A DNA stretch of 64,000 nt from Paenibacillus crassostreae (GCF_001857945.1 NZ_CP017773.1:1-64000); one strand, 5' to 3'; shown: positions 54,052 through 62,946, numbered from the stretch's first letter. The notes: generated by a model from the sequence alone, not told the origin. Numbers and translations are program-made.

Positions 54052-55452
54052 TTGGAATCAACCATTACGATTCGCTCAGAGATTGAAGATTACATAAGAA
54101 GGACTGGGAAGGGTATAAATGGACTATCCCAGTCTTTTGGTTTGAATAAAGGAATTTTAAGTGCCATTATTAATCGCAATCCGCCTAAACCTATTTCTGT
54201 AAGACAACTAGATATTATTACTGCAGGGATGGAGCTTCCGGAAGGGGCATTGTATGAGTTATATATAGATGAAATTATAGTTTCAAATCCACTTAATTGG
54301 CGAAGGTTGAAGCCTTTTTTACAAAGGTGTGCAGAACTTGAAAAATATAATTGTATTGAGGAGGTTCTTCAGGGGCTTGTCGATGATCTCTCATTTATTC
54401 CAGGTATATTTAATACAGCAGAATTACTTTATGAACAGGGCTTGATCCAAGCAGCACTCATGCTTTATGAATGTGTAGCTGAAGGCGAGAAATATCAACA
54501 CTCCGAGAGGTTGGCTATTTGTCAATATCGTATTTTCAAAACAAAACTAGGTCAAGACAATACGATTAATCTTAAGATTGCTAGTCAGTTCGAACCGTTT
54601 ATGAATCGATTACCTGAAGATGAGCAACTTGATGCATTACGAGATTTGGGTAATGTCTATACGACACTTCATGCTTGGAAGCGTGTAGACGAGATTGCCA
54701 ATCAATTAGAGAACTTGGTTAGCATTATATATAAAGTTGAATGTGAGTCTAACAAGTATGATGAATCGAATAGAAAAACGAAGTATCCTTTGGTTGTTTA
54801 TTACGGACAAGTCTATTTGATGAAGGTAGCCGTGTACGATAATGCAAAAGACTATGAGCAGGCGAAGGAATACAATAATCGTTATGCTAATTTAAGTTGG
54901 TTTATGGGTTTAGGAGCAGAAGGAAAGGTATGTGTTAACAATTTTAGGATGTGGTCTAAGGCAAATGCCTATGTTTTTGATTTAAAAACGGGGAAGACAG
55001 ATACACTATCTGAATATGTGTCTTATATTGAAGATAAGGAATATGAGATCCTTCCAGGCTTAGAAATGATTATGAAATCTGCTAATGAATATAATCTGAA
55101 TGTGGATCACATTCTCCTACAGTTTGAGGACCGGATTTCTTCTTACTTTCAGTCGGATTTTGTGGGGGAAGGTTATAAGCAACAGTTTAGTATGGATCGG
55201 TACACTACCTTTTTTTATGAACTTGCCTATTATTATTTTAAGAATTCTCGTCAGGAGATGGCGATTACCTATGTATTGGCAAGTTTGGGTTTTGCTGTTA
55301 AAATAAATAATAAGGCATGTATTATCTTATGTATGAAGTTGTTTGAAGAATTAAGAGATTTTGCATCGATGGAAGTTTTACATAAATATAAAAATACTAT
55401 TAAAGGAGTTCATGAAGATGCGGAAAATGATATATTCTTTGTTGGCAGTTAG
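54052..55452 (+). CDS. RRNPP-family quorum-sensing regulator (HTH plus TPR)
   Basis: A 466-residue regulator starting at TTG 54052 after GGGGTGATC. Residues about 5-65 form an XRE-type helix-turn-helix (LSQSFGLNKGILSAIINRNPP). The remaining 400 residues are tandem TPR-like helical repeats (FNTAELLYEQGLIQAALMLYECVAEGEKYQHSERLAICQYRIFKTKLG; YYFKNSRQEMAITYVLASLGFAVKINN). This is the plan of PlcR/NprR/AimR-like peptide-sensing regulators, and AloR proteins of Paenibacillus. A small secreted-peptide gene overlaps its 3-prime end, as expected for a receptor-signal pair. The targets are not identifiable here. Confidence 0.8.
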   Translation: MESTITIRSEIEDYIRRTGKGINGLSQSFGLNKGILSAIINRNPPKPISVRQLDIITAGMELPEGALYELYIDEIIVSNPLNWRRLKPFLQRCAELEKYNCIEEVLQGLVDDLSFIPGIFNTAELLYEQGLIQAALMLYECVAEGEKYQHSERLAICQYRIFKTKLGQDNTINLKIASQFEPFMNRLPEDEQLDALRDLGNVYTTLHAWKRVDEIANQLENLVSIIYKVECESNKYDESNRKTKYPLVVYYGQVYLMKVAVYDNAKDYEQAKEYNNRYANLSWFMGLGAEGKVCVNNFRMWSKANAYVFDLKTGKTDTLSEYVSYIEDKEYEILPGLEMIMKSANEYNLNVDHILLQFEDRISSYFQSDFVGEGYKQQFSMDRYTTFFYELAYYYFKNSRQEMAITYVLASLGFAVKINNKACIILCMKLFEELRDFASMEVLHKYKNTIKGVHEDAENDIFFVGS

Positions 55453-55543
55453 TCTAGCCTTTTTTATTTTTATTCAACCGACTCCTCCAACTTCAGGATC
55501 AGGAACGGTAACTACCTTGATCCATGGTATCGGGTGGTATTGA
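55418..55543 (+). CDS. Signal pro-peptide for the RRNPP receptor
   Basis: A 41-residue peptide with ATG 55418 nine bases after AAAGGAG (ATG 55412 is closer and less likely). It has a classical secretion signal (RKMIYSLLAVSLAFFIFI), a linker (QPTPPTSGSG) and a short C-terminus ending TLIHGIGWY. It overlaps the receptor gene by 35 bases in another frame. Phr, PapR, NprX and AloP precursors are built this way: export, trimming outside, then re-import of a C-terminal oligopeptide. The mature signal is probably within the last 5-10 residues. Confidence 0.72.
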   Translation: MRKMIYSLLAVSLAFFIFIQPTPPTSGSGTVTTLIHGIGWY

Positions 55544-55607
55544 TTAGAAACGTTTAATGTTTAAAATAAGAATTCTTTACTAGTGTCAGATAAGAAAGTA
55601 AATAGAA

Positions 55608-55650
55608 GCCACATGCAACCGACATTGATGGTTATTGCATGTGGCCTTTT
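55608..55650 (+). terminator. Terminator of the receptor-peptide operon
   Basis: GCCACATGCAA (55608-55618) pairs perfectly with TTGCATGTGGC (55635-55645), followed by CTTTTAT. Confidence 0.88.
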
Positions 55651-55655
55651 ATATT

Positions 55656-56177
55656 ATGGGTATATGTTCAAAGTGTAGGAGGAGGGTGAGGACTATTTTT
55701 GATGCTAATCGGTTTGGGTATAACTTACACCAATATATATGTTGGTTTGTAGAGAGTGGTGTTTATAGCTCAGAGGAAATGATGAAGACTTTGAAAAGTA
55801 AATTAGATGTGGATGATACTCATGTACAAAGTATAGTTCAATTCATGTTCTATTCATTTGCAAAGTCTCGGTTTGCTTGTTTAGAAATCAAGAGCGATCC
55901 TTTGGATTATGTTCTATATCCCATGGTAGAGCCTCATATGTTTGCTCACTACCTTAAAACATCATATACAGATCGAAGAGGAATTCGTATAAAGATTGGC
56001 CAAAAGGTTAAATTTAGTGTTTGGGATGGAGATAATGCACCTGAACACCTGGATTTTTGGACAGGGGAGGTCTTAGAAACAAGACATGATCAAGGTTTCG
56101 TGGAGTATATCATCCAAAGAGACTTAGATCATCAAATGGTTAGGGATAGGAGAGGATTCATAAGAGAAGTAATATAA
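55656..56177 (+). CDS. Hypothetical protein with N-terminal CxxC
   Basis: A 173-residue protein from ATG 55656 (MGICSKCRRR); earlier starts lie inside the terminator. The first 90 residues are helical. Residues about 115-150 (IRIKIGQKVKFSVWDGDNAPEHLDFWTGEVLETR) look like a small SH3-like barrel. No known family. The site GGAGGAGGG falls inside the frame at about 55676, so a later start is possible. A 90-base scar of a related gene is at 52345-52435. Confidence 0.5.
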   Translation: MGICSKCRRRVRTIFDANRFGYNLHQYICWFVESGVYSSEEMMKTLKSKLDVDDTHVQSIVQFMFYSFAKSRFACLEIKSDPLDYVLYPMVEPHMFAHYLKTSYTDRRGIRIKIGQKVKFSVWDGDNAPEHLDFWTGEVLETRHDQGFVEYIIQRDLDHQMVRDRRGFIREVI

Positions 56178-56335
56178 CGGTAGTAAATCTAGACGATGGA
56201 TGTATTAGTCGCTATTTATAGCAGGAATGGTGTGCAGCTGTGTCAAATATAACAGGATAATCATAATGCTACATATCGAAGTTCATAGTGATTTAGGGTT
56301 ACAAAACTAAGTACCATTAAGGAGTGAAGCTGATC

Positions 56336-56530
56336 ATGATCGAAGAATTACGTATAGCTGCAATGTATCATCAGAGAGTTATCTTAACATTACAGGATGG
56401 AGATTTGATAACAGGTGTAGTTGAAATGTCTACTGATCCGACCCGAGTGAAGATACGATGTATAGATGGATTGGTATGGGTTCCCTATGAGGACATTGTG
56501 AATGTAAATCGGTTGATAACACTTCATTAA
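56336..56530 (+). CDS. Small YolD-type beta-barrel protein, second copy
   Basis: A 64-residue protein from ATG 56336 (AAGGAG upstream). The core VILTLQDGDLITGVVEMSTDPTR, then KIR and GLVWVPYEDIV, is shared with 27091-27282 and even more with 62764-62946. The strand pattern equals the C-terminal barrel of YolD proteins. It begins a segment of about 800 bp that is duplicated at 62785-63600 together with its terminator and repeat array. Function unknown. Confidence 0.6.
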   Translation: MIEELRIAAMYHQRVILTLQDGDLITGVVEMSTDPTRVKIRCIDGLVWVPYEDIVNVNRLITLH

Positions 56531-56561
56531 ATAGCTTGAATACATAATAGTCTATAAGTAC

Positions 56562-56589
56562 AGGTGGCCCAATGGGTCACCTATTTTTT
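56562..56589 (+). terminator. Terminator after the small barrel gene
   Basis: AGGTGGCCC-AAT-GGGTCACCT followed by ATTTTTTA. The duplicated form at 62962 (AGGTGGTCC-AGT-GGGTCACCT) keeps the fold. Confidence 0.82.
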
Positions 56590-56649
56590 ACAGCATACAC
56601 GAGCATATTTGCTTGGCTTGAGTTAGATGGTTTAAACAACGTATTGAAT

Positions 56650-57445
56650 ATAATCCCCCGGTTCATCGTCCCTAAATCCCAAGCGAACCCGGGAAAGGCA
56701 CCTCGTTTCCATTGAGATTTTTAACGGGACTAGCAGGGTAGTAGAAGACCTCTGGGGTAACGCTTGAACAGCAATGTTTCCTCCGATTACGCTATCACTC
56801 CATCTTCGCTTGCGTTATCGCTCCAACTCCGTAAACCATCCTGTTTTACGAAGCAAAACGGAACCATGATTCCATTACGCTAACGCTTCATTACATCATC
56901 GTTCCAAGAGATTTTCGGGTTATTTCGAAGAAGAAGGGACTGCTGGGGTAACGCTTGAACAGCAAGGTTTCCTCCGCTTACGCTATTGCTCCATCTCCGA
57001 AAACCATCCTGTTTTACGTTGCAGAACGGAACCATGATTTCACTGCGCTAACGCTTCATTACATCATCGTTCCAAGTGCTGTTTGGGTTATTTCGAAGAA
57101 GGAGGGACTTCTGGGGTAACGCTTGAACAGCAAGGTTTCCTCCGCTTACGCTGTTGCTCCATCTCCGTAAACCATCCTGTTCTACGTAGCAGAACGGAAC
57201 CGTGATTCCACTGCGCTAGCGCTTCACTTCATCAACGTTCCAAGACCCATTGGGGGTATCTCAAGAAGAAGGGACTGCTGGGGTAACGCTCGAACAGCAT
57301 GGTTTTTTCCGCCTACGCTATCACTTCATCTCCGCTTACGTTTACGCTCCATCTCCATAAACTATCATGTTCTACGTAGCAGATCGGAACCATGATTTCA
57401 TTACGCTACGCTTCACTTCATCAACGTTCCAAAACCCATTCCGAA
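56650..57445 (+). repeat. Structured tandem array B (4 units)
   Basis: After a leader of about 100 bases (ATCCCCCGGTTCATCGTCCC onward), four units begin with CTGGGGTAACGCT at 56752, 56943, 57111 and 57278, spaced 191, 168 and 167 bp. Each unit can fold stem A (AACAGCAAGGTTT with AAACCATCCTGTT) and stem B (GGAACCATGA with TCATCGTTCC), with loops containing CGCT-x-x-CGCT. A small hairpin GTTYT-ACGNNGC-ARAAC between them varies with paired changes (GTTTT/AAAAC, GTTCT/AGAAC). No coding frame is convincing. Confidence 0.8.
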
Positions 57446-57823
57446 TAATCGAGGAAGGAAAACTGTTATACGCCTATGTCGAAGAAGTGGAGGAAATGAT
57501 CGAGATATCTAGACCCTAAACCTTTAGTCTAATATATCCGGCGAGCGTCGCAATTCCTGTTGCCACAGCTGTCTTAGTTAAATTTGATGTTGGGTTTGCT
57601 GGTCACTTGGGATACAAGCTGCCAAAAACGAAGTGACTATAAAATATGGTGCTTTAATAGCTGCTTAAGGTATACCTTAACTCAATATTCTTTCATGGTC
57701 ATATACAGCATTTAATCTTTTTTCTACTATAAGTGATGGTAGAAATCTAACACGATTAACGGATGCAGCAAAGGAAATCTTAGGAAAATGGTTCCATGAA
57801 ATAATAAGGTTTTTGATTATCTC
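57446..57823 (+). other. Non-coding stretch with possible gene scraps
   Basis: Short open bits appear (a frame near 57708-57825 ending FHEIIRFLIIS) but none has a start, ribosome site or recognisable motif. I see nothing supportable before the SOS promoter. Confidence 0.4.
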
Positions 57824-57867
57824 TTGAATAAAGAATGTATGTTCGCATATAATAAGAACTAGTGTTC
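57824..57867 (+). promoter_or_regulatory. SOS promoter with twin LexA boxes, second copy
   Basis: TTGAAT (57824-57829), 18-bp spacer, TATAAT (57848-57853). Box 1 GAATGTATGTTC (57833-57844) lies in the spacer; box 2 GAACTAGTGTTC (57856-57867) is a perfect GAAC-N4-GTTC match overlapping the expected transcription start. Confidence 0.8.
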
Positions 57868-57885
57868 TTATAAGGAGTGAATGTC

Positions 57886-58077
57886 ATGTCAGCTAAATAC
57901 ATCGGTCAAATTGTTGAAATTATCTATATGGATCGTAACGGAAAAATCACACAGCGCTGTATTGAGGTGAATTCGATTCGCAATGGCCTAATTAAGGCAA
58001 CTTGTCTTAAGTCTGGATCAGCACGGACATTTCGCCTGGACAATGTATTGGCATGGCAACTATCGAAGACAGCATAG
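57886..58077 (+). CDS. Small WYL-like protein upstream of YolD
   Basis: A 63-residue protein from ATG 57886 (TAAGGAG eight bases upstream). It has a beta-rich pattern (IVEIIYMDRNGKITQRCIEVNSI, then RTFRLDNVLAW) like the small WYL-type domain encoded ahead of yolD and Y-family polymerase genes in Bacillales. It is first in a LexA-controlled operon with YolD. A shortened, stop-less version is at 28459-28587. Confidence 0.6.
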   Translation: MSAKYIGQIVEIIYMDRNGKITQRCIEVNSIRNGLIKATCLKSGSARTFRLDNVLAWQLSKTA

Positions 58078-58089
58078 GAGGTCATTAGT

Positions 58090-58422
58090 GTGGGTAAGAA
58101 GCTTGAAGGAAACGGATTATACGAATCATCGCGAATGATCATCCCTCAACACAAAGAGGCTATTCTGAGACAAGCGAAAGAGGAGATGCGGAGAGCGAGG
58201 CCAATCCTTGATGAACAGCAATGGGAGACGGTAGAACGTGCGATTGCTGATTCTTTAAATGAGCACGTAACAATTACACTCCAGGTGTTCGGTGCATTTG
58301 AGAATAGGGAACTAAAGGGGATTGTCGAAACAGTTAATATATATCGCCAAGAGATTAAGTTCAACTTTGATGATGAGTGGGAGTGGATCAAGTATCAAAA
58401 CATCATATCAGCTGAAGGATAA
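58090..58422 (+). CDS. YolD-like protein, SOS-controlled copy 2
   Basis: A 110-residue YolD-like protein, GTG 58090 with AGGAGG just ahead. GKKLEGNGLYESSRMIIPQH begins the family signature, a central helix follows, and VTITLQVFGAFENRELKGI with WEWIKYQNII forms the barrel. The expected downstream polymerase (UvrX/ImpB type) is missing, so either it was lost or YolD acts alone. Strongly similar to 28588-28920. Confidence 0.78.
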   Translation: MGKKLEGNGLYESSRMIIPQHKEAILRQAKEEMRRARPILDEQQWETVERAIADSLNEHVTITLQVFGAFENRELKGIVETVNIYRQEIKFNFDDEWEWIKYQNIISAEG

Positions 58423-58810
58423 AATTTAAAATTAAATAAATACCGTTATTTTTGCAATTTCAAGAACCGGAAATACCCGCGTTATTACAAGAAGGATTGC
58501 TTATTTATTTGAAGGTGATTTTTTTGGAAGCAGAAATACTGCTATATTAATTCACGGAAGGGCAAGCAGAACTTTCTGACTATGATACACATATGAATGC
58601 AATTATATTTAAGGATACTACGACACCTTACATTGAAAAAAATCAGGAGTATATCTTTAATGGAGAATTGCGATTGTATAATGGGGAATACCAATTTGTA
58701 GTGAAGAGTATAATAAATCCATAGGTTCTGTTTGACTTTTAAGTGATTCTTGTCAATCAGTTTTACATAAGGTATATTGTAATCAAGAAAATAATTTACG
58801 GATATGCGGA
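58423..58810 (+). other. Gap after the YolD operon
   Basis: One 43-codon frame (58593-58724; MNAIIFKDTTTPYIEKNQEY onward) reads like protein but has no ribosome site. It may be the tail of a lost gene where a polymerase would be expected. Nothing else is supported. Confidence 0.35.
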
Positions 58811-58858
58811 AGCACCGCAGATACTGCTCCTTTACAGGAGTTTTGTCTGCGGTTTTTT
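58811..58858 (+). terminator. Terminator/leader hairpin before zinc-ribbon gene
   Basis: CCGCAGA (58815-58821) pairs with TCTGCGG (58846-58852), with an inner CTCC/GGAG stem, then six T. It lies 32 bases before ATG 58890, as with the hairpin before the zinc-ribbon gene at 29138. Confidence 0.7.
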
Positions 58859-58889
58859 GCGTTTCCGAAACAAATTGGAGGATGAAAAT

Positions 58890-59162
58890 ATGAATTGCTG
58901 TACGTTTTGTTCGAAAAAAAATCAGATGCTCTTTACTCACATGGCTAACAAAGTTGGCTCACTATGCTTGGAATGCTATATGAAAATTCAGGGATCGTGT
59001 GCGGTATGTAACGAACGTTTTATGCCATTTAAAGTGAAGGAAGATGTAACATACTATATCGAGGCAAAATTTATCAGCATGAGTGAGAAAAATATTATTC
59101 TTTGTGAGGGCTGTTATGATGCTATTCAGCGTAAGTTTCCAGAGAAAATAAATGAAAGATAG
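58890..59162 (+). CDS. Zinc-ribbon protein with four C-x2-C motifs
   Basis: A 90-residue protein, ATG 58890 after GGAGGATG. Cysteine pairs are CTFC, CLEC, CAVC and CEGC, enough for two zinc sites. No other domain. A longer frame from 58743 crosses the terminator and is not credible. Small zinc-ribbon proteins recur in this window (29138, 39397), possibly as accessory regulators. Function unknown. Confidence 0.6.
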   Translation: MNCCTFCSKKNQMLFTHMANKVGSLCLECYMKIQGSCAVCNERFMPFKVKEDVTYYIEAKFISMSEKNIILCEGCYDAIQRKFPEKINER

Positions 59163-59402
59163 GAAGATCAAGGATCGGGAATGTAGGTATTGTTATAGAT
59201 AAGGATCATCGTTAGGATTAGTATTGTAACAGTATATGAGCATTGTTGACTAACCGAGAGGTACTATGTTGCAGGGACATTACAATAAGAGAAATTAGAG
59301 TTATAAGCTCGTTTTAAAGACAATGAGGGTTAAACAATGGAGATTTTTGATTCTAAAGTGACATTAGTAAATAATCGCTTTCGCAGAGGAAGGGAATGAG
59401 CT
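59163..59402 (+). other. Short gap, tiny frame only
   Basis: A 20-codon frame at 59337-59399 (MEIFDSKVTLVNNRFRRGRE) ends just before the next ATG. It could be a coupled leader but is unproven. Confidence 0.3.
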
Positions 59403-59612
59403 ATGGTTAAAGTAAGAAGAAAATTGAGTAATTCGAGTCCGGAAACTTATGTTACGAAAATTCCATTCATAGGTCAACGTAAATTGGAGCAGTCTAAAAG
59501 AAATTTGGAACTTTTGAAAAGAGATAGATACAACTTAGACAATAGTTTGATAGAGGGAATTCTCAATTGGCTTGTGTCGAATAAGAGGGTTGAACGTGAT
59601 GCTTTAATGTAA
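59403..59612 (+). CDS. Small hypothetical protein upstream of helicase
   Basis: A 69-residue basic protein, ATG 59403, with AGGAAGGGAATGAG upstream. Largely helical (LEQSKRNLELLKRDRYNL), no motif. It lies 46 bases before the UvrD-like gene and may share its transcript. Confidence 0.45.
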   Translation: MVKVRRKLSNSSPETYVTKIPFIGQRKLEQSKRNLELLKRDRYNLDNSLIEGILNWLVSNKRVERDALM

Positions 59613-59658
59613 AATGAGAAAATAGGATCATATGGTTGAACGAAGGGATTAATGTTGT

Positions 59659-61851
59659 ATGAATGTTAAAGAGGAATTCTTTAATCGTAAGAAAAATGAA
59701 TTAGATGTTTCCTTAAACGATGTCCAACTAAAGGCTGTTCTTCAAACGGAAGGACCATTGCTATTATTAGCATCGCCTGGATCTGGGAAGACGACTACGA
59801 TCATTATGCGAATTGGCTATCTAATAGAGGAAAAGGGTGTAGACCCAAGAAGGATTAAGGCAGTTACATTTAGTAAGGCATCAGCAAATGATATGAAGGA
59901 GCGATTCAAACGGTTCTTTCCCAATCTTCCGCCTGTTGAATTCTCAACGATACATAGTTTTGCCTTCGAAGTCGTGCGGGAACACTTTCGAAGAGTAAGA
60001 ACTCCTTACCAAATTATCGAGGGTGACTTGGATTTGGAAGAGCAAAGCGTTGGTGATTCGGACAAGTTGCTGCTACACAAAAAGATTATCTTGAAGAAGC
60101 TGTTCAAATCGATTGTGGGCGAGAATATTACCGAAGACAAAATGGACGAACTGACGACCTATATCAGTTTCATCAAAAATAAGATGATCCCTTCAGATAA
60201 ATGGTCACTTATTCCGGTTGAGGTTCCAGAAGCAGAGCGGATTCTGCGTGAATATGAGTTATTTAAGAAGTCGGGACATAGTAAGTTGTTAATAGATTTT
60301 GACGATATGCTGACGATAAGTGAGCAGGTATTAGGGGGGGATAAGGAATTGCTACGGATGTACCAAGAGAGGTACGATTACATCCTTACGGACGAAAGCC
60401 AAGATACCTCAATGGTTCAACATGCCATTATCGAAAAGCTGGTTATGGAACATGGAAATCTTTGTGTTGTCGCTGATGATGATCAAAGTATCTATAGCTG
60501 GAGAGGTGCGGAACCTTCCTATTTGCTCAACTTCAAACAAGTATATCCGAATGCCATAACCTTGTTTATGGAGCAGAATTATCGTTCATCCAGGGATGTC
60601 GTCAGTGTAGCTAATCAGTTTATTAAGCGAAATAAAAATCGGTACGACAAGAATATGTTCACGAAGAATCCTCCGATGAATCCGATCAAGATTAGGAGTT
60701 TTGCGGATAACGTATACCAAACTAAGTATTTGGTGCAGGAAATTCAAAAGATTGAAAATCTTGCAGAAGTGGCGGTATTGTATCGTAACAATTCATCGTC
60801 AATTGCACTAATCAATGAGTTTGATCGAGCAGGTATTCCCTTTTATATGAAAGATGCGGATAATCGTTTCTTCTCTCATTGGGTGGTCGAAGATATCTTG
60901 AACTTTATGCGGATGACCTTTACTGACAAGCGTTCAGACATTTTAGAAAAAATCCATTTGAAGTTTAACGGCTACATTAGCAGACAGCAGATGGCGGCAG
61001 TGAAAGAAATCAACAACAATGAATCGGTATTTGATAATTTGCTGAATTACGTCCAGTTGCAGGATTATCAAGTGAAACAATTGATCGGAAGCAAAGAAAC
61101 ATTCGAACAAATGAAAGGGATGCCACCACTACAGGCTATCCGTGTCATTCGAGATCGATTAGGTTATGAGAAGGCTCTTGAAAAGATATGTGAACGTCTT
61201 GGATTCCGAATGGAATACTTGATAGGAATCCTAAACACATTAGAAGAGATTGCAGATACTCTGGAGACAATGGAGCAATTTGCGAATCGGCTAAAGTATC
61301 TTGATTCGGTTTTAAAGAATGCAAAGTCCAGCAAGGGTCAAAATTCAGTAACGTTCTCAACGTTTCATAGCTCGAAGGGATTAGAATTTGAGAGAGTATA
61401 TATGCTTGATTTGATTGAAGGAAATATTCCATCTTTAAATGACATCGAAAATACCGCCTTAATAGAAGAAGCGACACGGTTGTTCTATGTTGGCATGACA
61501 AGGGCGAAACAGCACTTGGAGATGATCGTATATAGGGAAAGAGATGGGAAGAAGGTTAAAGAATCACAATTTGTAGCAGGTGTTAGGGATATTATGAATC
61601 CTCCAAAGATAATCCCTAAGAATGAGGTAGCAAAAAAGGAGATAAAATCAGCCTATTCGATCCCGTACAATCCCAATTCAATAAAAAGTATAGCTCAACT
61701 GAAGATTGGGGAAATGGTAAAACATAGGGTATTTGGTAGAGGTGAACTTCTTCAAATCGATGGAGATGTCATCGAAATAGGTTTTAGTAGAGGAATAAAA
61801 AGTCTATCTATTGAAACGTGTCTGGAATTGGGACTGCTGGAGCCAATGTAA
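59659..61851 (+). CDS. UvrD/PcrA-like SF1A helicase
   Basis: A 730-residue helicase. Motif Ia/I: DVQLKAVLQTEGPLLLLASPGSGKTTTI (Q-motif and Walker A near residues 20-47). Motif II is TDESQD, III is ADDDQSIYSWRGAEPSY, IV is EQNYRSS, V is FSTFHSSKGLEF and VI is RLFYVGMTRAKQHLE. The C-terminal 50 residues (IGEMVKHRVFGRGELLQIDGD) match the Tudor-like tail of PcrA. All catalytic motifs are present. It is shorter than a typical chromosomal PcrA/UvrD and diverged, which fits an accessory-element helicase for replication, repair or defence. Confidence 0.92.
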   Translation: MNVKEEFFNRKKNELDVSLNDVQLKAVLQTEGPLLLLASPGSGKTTTIIMRIGYLIEEKGVDPRRIKAVTFSKASANDMKERFKRFFPNLPPVEFSTIHSFAFEVVREHFRRVRTPYQIIEGDLDLEEQSVGDSDKLLLHKKIILKKLFKSIVGENITEDKMDELTTYISFIKNKMIPSDKWSLIPVEVPEAERILREYELFKKSGHSKLLIDFDDMLTISEQVLGGDKELLRMYQERYDYILTDESQDTSMVQHAIIEKLVMEHGNLCVVADDDQSIYSWRGAEPSYLLNFKQVYPNAITLFMEQNYRSSRDVVSVANQFIKRNKNRYDKNMFTKNPPMNPIKIRSFADNVYQTKYLVQEIQKIENLAEVAVLYRNNSSSIALINEFDRAGIPFYMKDADNRFFSHWVVEDILNFMRMTFTDKRSDILEKIHLKFNGYISRQQMAAVKEINNNESVFDNLLNYVQLQDYQVKQLIGSKETFEQMKGMPPLQAIRVIRDRLGYEKALEKICERLGFRMEYLIGILNTLEEIADTLETMEQFANRLKYLDSVLKNAKSSKGQNSVTFSTFHSSKGLEFERVYMLDLIEGNIPSLNDIENTALIEEATRLFYVGMTRAKQHLEMIVYRERDGKKVKESQFVAGVRDIMNPPKIIPKNEVAKKEIKSAYSIPYNPNSIKSIAQLKIGEMVKHRVFGRGELLQIDGDVIEIGFSRGIKSLSIETCLELGLLEPM

Positions 61852-62057
61852 TAGAGGAAGACAAAGTGTGTAGGATAGGATCAAATCCATGCAACAAAGG
61901 TAGATAAGGTGTTCCCCTGTCAAATACATAGCAGGAATAGGAGTGAAGGTGATTGGGGGGATATATATAGATATGAAGCAGTGATTCGTATCAAATCGAT
62001 AGTAGTAACGGAATACAATAGGTCGCAATACTAAAACAATGAACTGAAGGAGGAAGC
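61852..62057 (+). other. Short intergenic gap
   Basis: No feature is visible beyond a GGAGGAA ribosome site for the next gene. Confidence 0.4.
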
Positions 62058-62654
62058 ATGATGTCTGAAGTTATTGATATGAGGAGTAATTATCGAGATG
62101 AAATATTAGCCGTAGTGCATGAGATCGTAAAGAGAAAGCGGATAAATGAGTTTAAGGTTGTAGAGGTTGTCGATCATATGTTAAATATGAATCCAAATTT
62201 GAAAGCCTCGACTATTCGAACGCACCTCACATCCAGATGCTGTGTTAACGCGAATGCTAATCATGCTGTAACGTATAACGATTATGAGCGGATTAAAAGA
62301 GGGGTATATCGATTATACGAACGAGAATCCAAGAAACTCTATTTCGTTGATGTAAATGTCGAAAATAACTCTTTACTTGCATTAGATTTTGAGATGAATC
62401 AGGAAGAAGATGGAAGGGTGGGAGTCAGCTTTTTTGATACAAACAGAGGCAGAGGGTTCCTAGGGAAAGTATTGGTTCAAGAGGACGATGGATTTGTCTT
62501 TCTGACCGAACAAGGGGATGTGATGACATTCCGAGTAGCGACTGTTGAAGAATACGATTTGATTTGGCGGCGGTCTGTTGAAGGAAATGTGCGGAGCTTT
62601 AGATCGGATGAGGAATTGCATAAGTGGTACAATGACAGATTTTTAGGAGAATGA
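62058..62654 (+). CDS. DUF7669-like winged-helix protein
   Basis: A 198-residue protein. ATG 62058 and ATG 62061 are both possible after GGAGGAA. Residues about 12-92 (DEILAVVHEIVKRKRINEF, LKASTIRTHLTSRCCVNANANHAVTYNDYERIKRGVYRLY) match a winged-helix domain often fused to restriction and other DNA-acting enzymes (DUF7669-like). The C-terminal half is unassigned beta-rich sequence. It follows the helicase by about 200 bases in the same direction. Probably DNA-binding, partner unknown. Confidence 0.55.
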   Translation: MMSEVIDMRSNYRDEILAVVHEIVKRKRINEFKVVEVVDHMLNMNPNLKASTIRTHLTSRCCVNANANHAVTYNDYERIKRGVYRLYERESKKLYFVDVNVENNSLLALDFEMNQEEDGRVGVSFFDTNRGRGFLGKVLVQEDDGFVFLTEQGDVMTFRVATVEEYDLIWRRSVEGNVRSFRSDEELHKWYNDRFLGE

Positions 62655-62763
62655 AAGGCGAGTGACTCTCAGATTTAACAGGAGGTGTAAAAGGTGAATA
62701 GAGGGAGTGATTTCAAGATACCACTTTTTTTTGTTTACTTTACATTCGGCATGAAGGGCAGAA

Positions 62764-62946
62764 GTGAAAAAACTTGATAAAATGGATAAAGTTATCTTAA
62801 CATTACAGGATGGAGATACGATAACAGGTGTAGCCGAATTGACCACTGATCTGACCCGAGTGAAGATACGATCTATAGATGGTTTGGTATGGGTTCCCTA
62901 TGAGGATATTGTAGATAACACTACATTAAATAGCTTGAATACATAA
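62764..62946 (+). CDS. Small YolD-type beta-barrel protein, third copy
   Basis: A 60-residue protein with a GTG start (GAAGGGCAGAA upstream). VILTLQDGDTITGVAELTTDLTR and GLVWVPYEDIV make it a close duplicate of 56336-56530, with a different C-terminal end. It sits at the left edge of the duplicated segment. Confidence 0.55.
   Translation: MKKLDKMDKVILTLQDGDTITGVAELTTDLTRVKIRSIDGLVWVPYEDIVDNTTLNSLNT

Noticed and set aside
58743..58889. Longer start for the zinc-ribbon gene
   Set aside because: The extension reads through a strong terminator; ATG 58890 has GGAGGA at good distance.
59659..61851. UvrD-like helicase as a Gabija or Zorya defence component
   Set aside because: No GajA-type nuclease or Zorya gene lies next to it; the PcrA-like tail favours a plain helicase.
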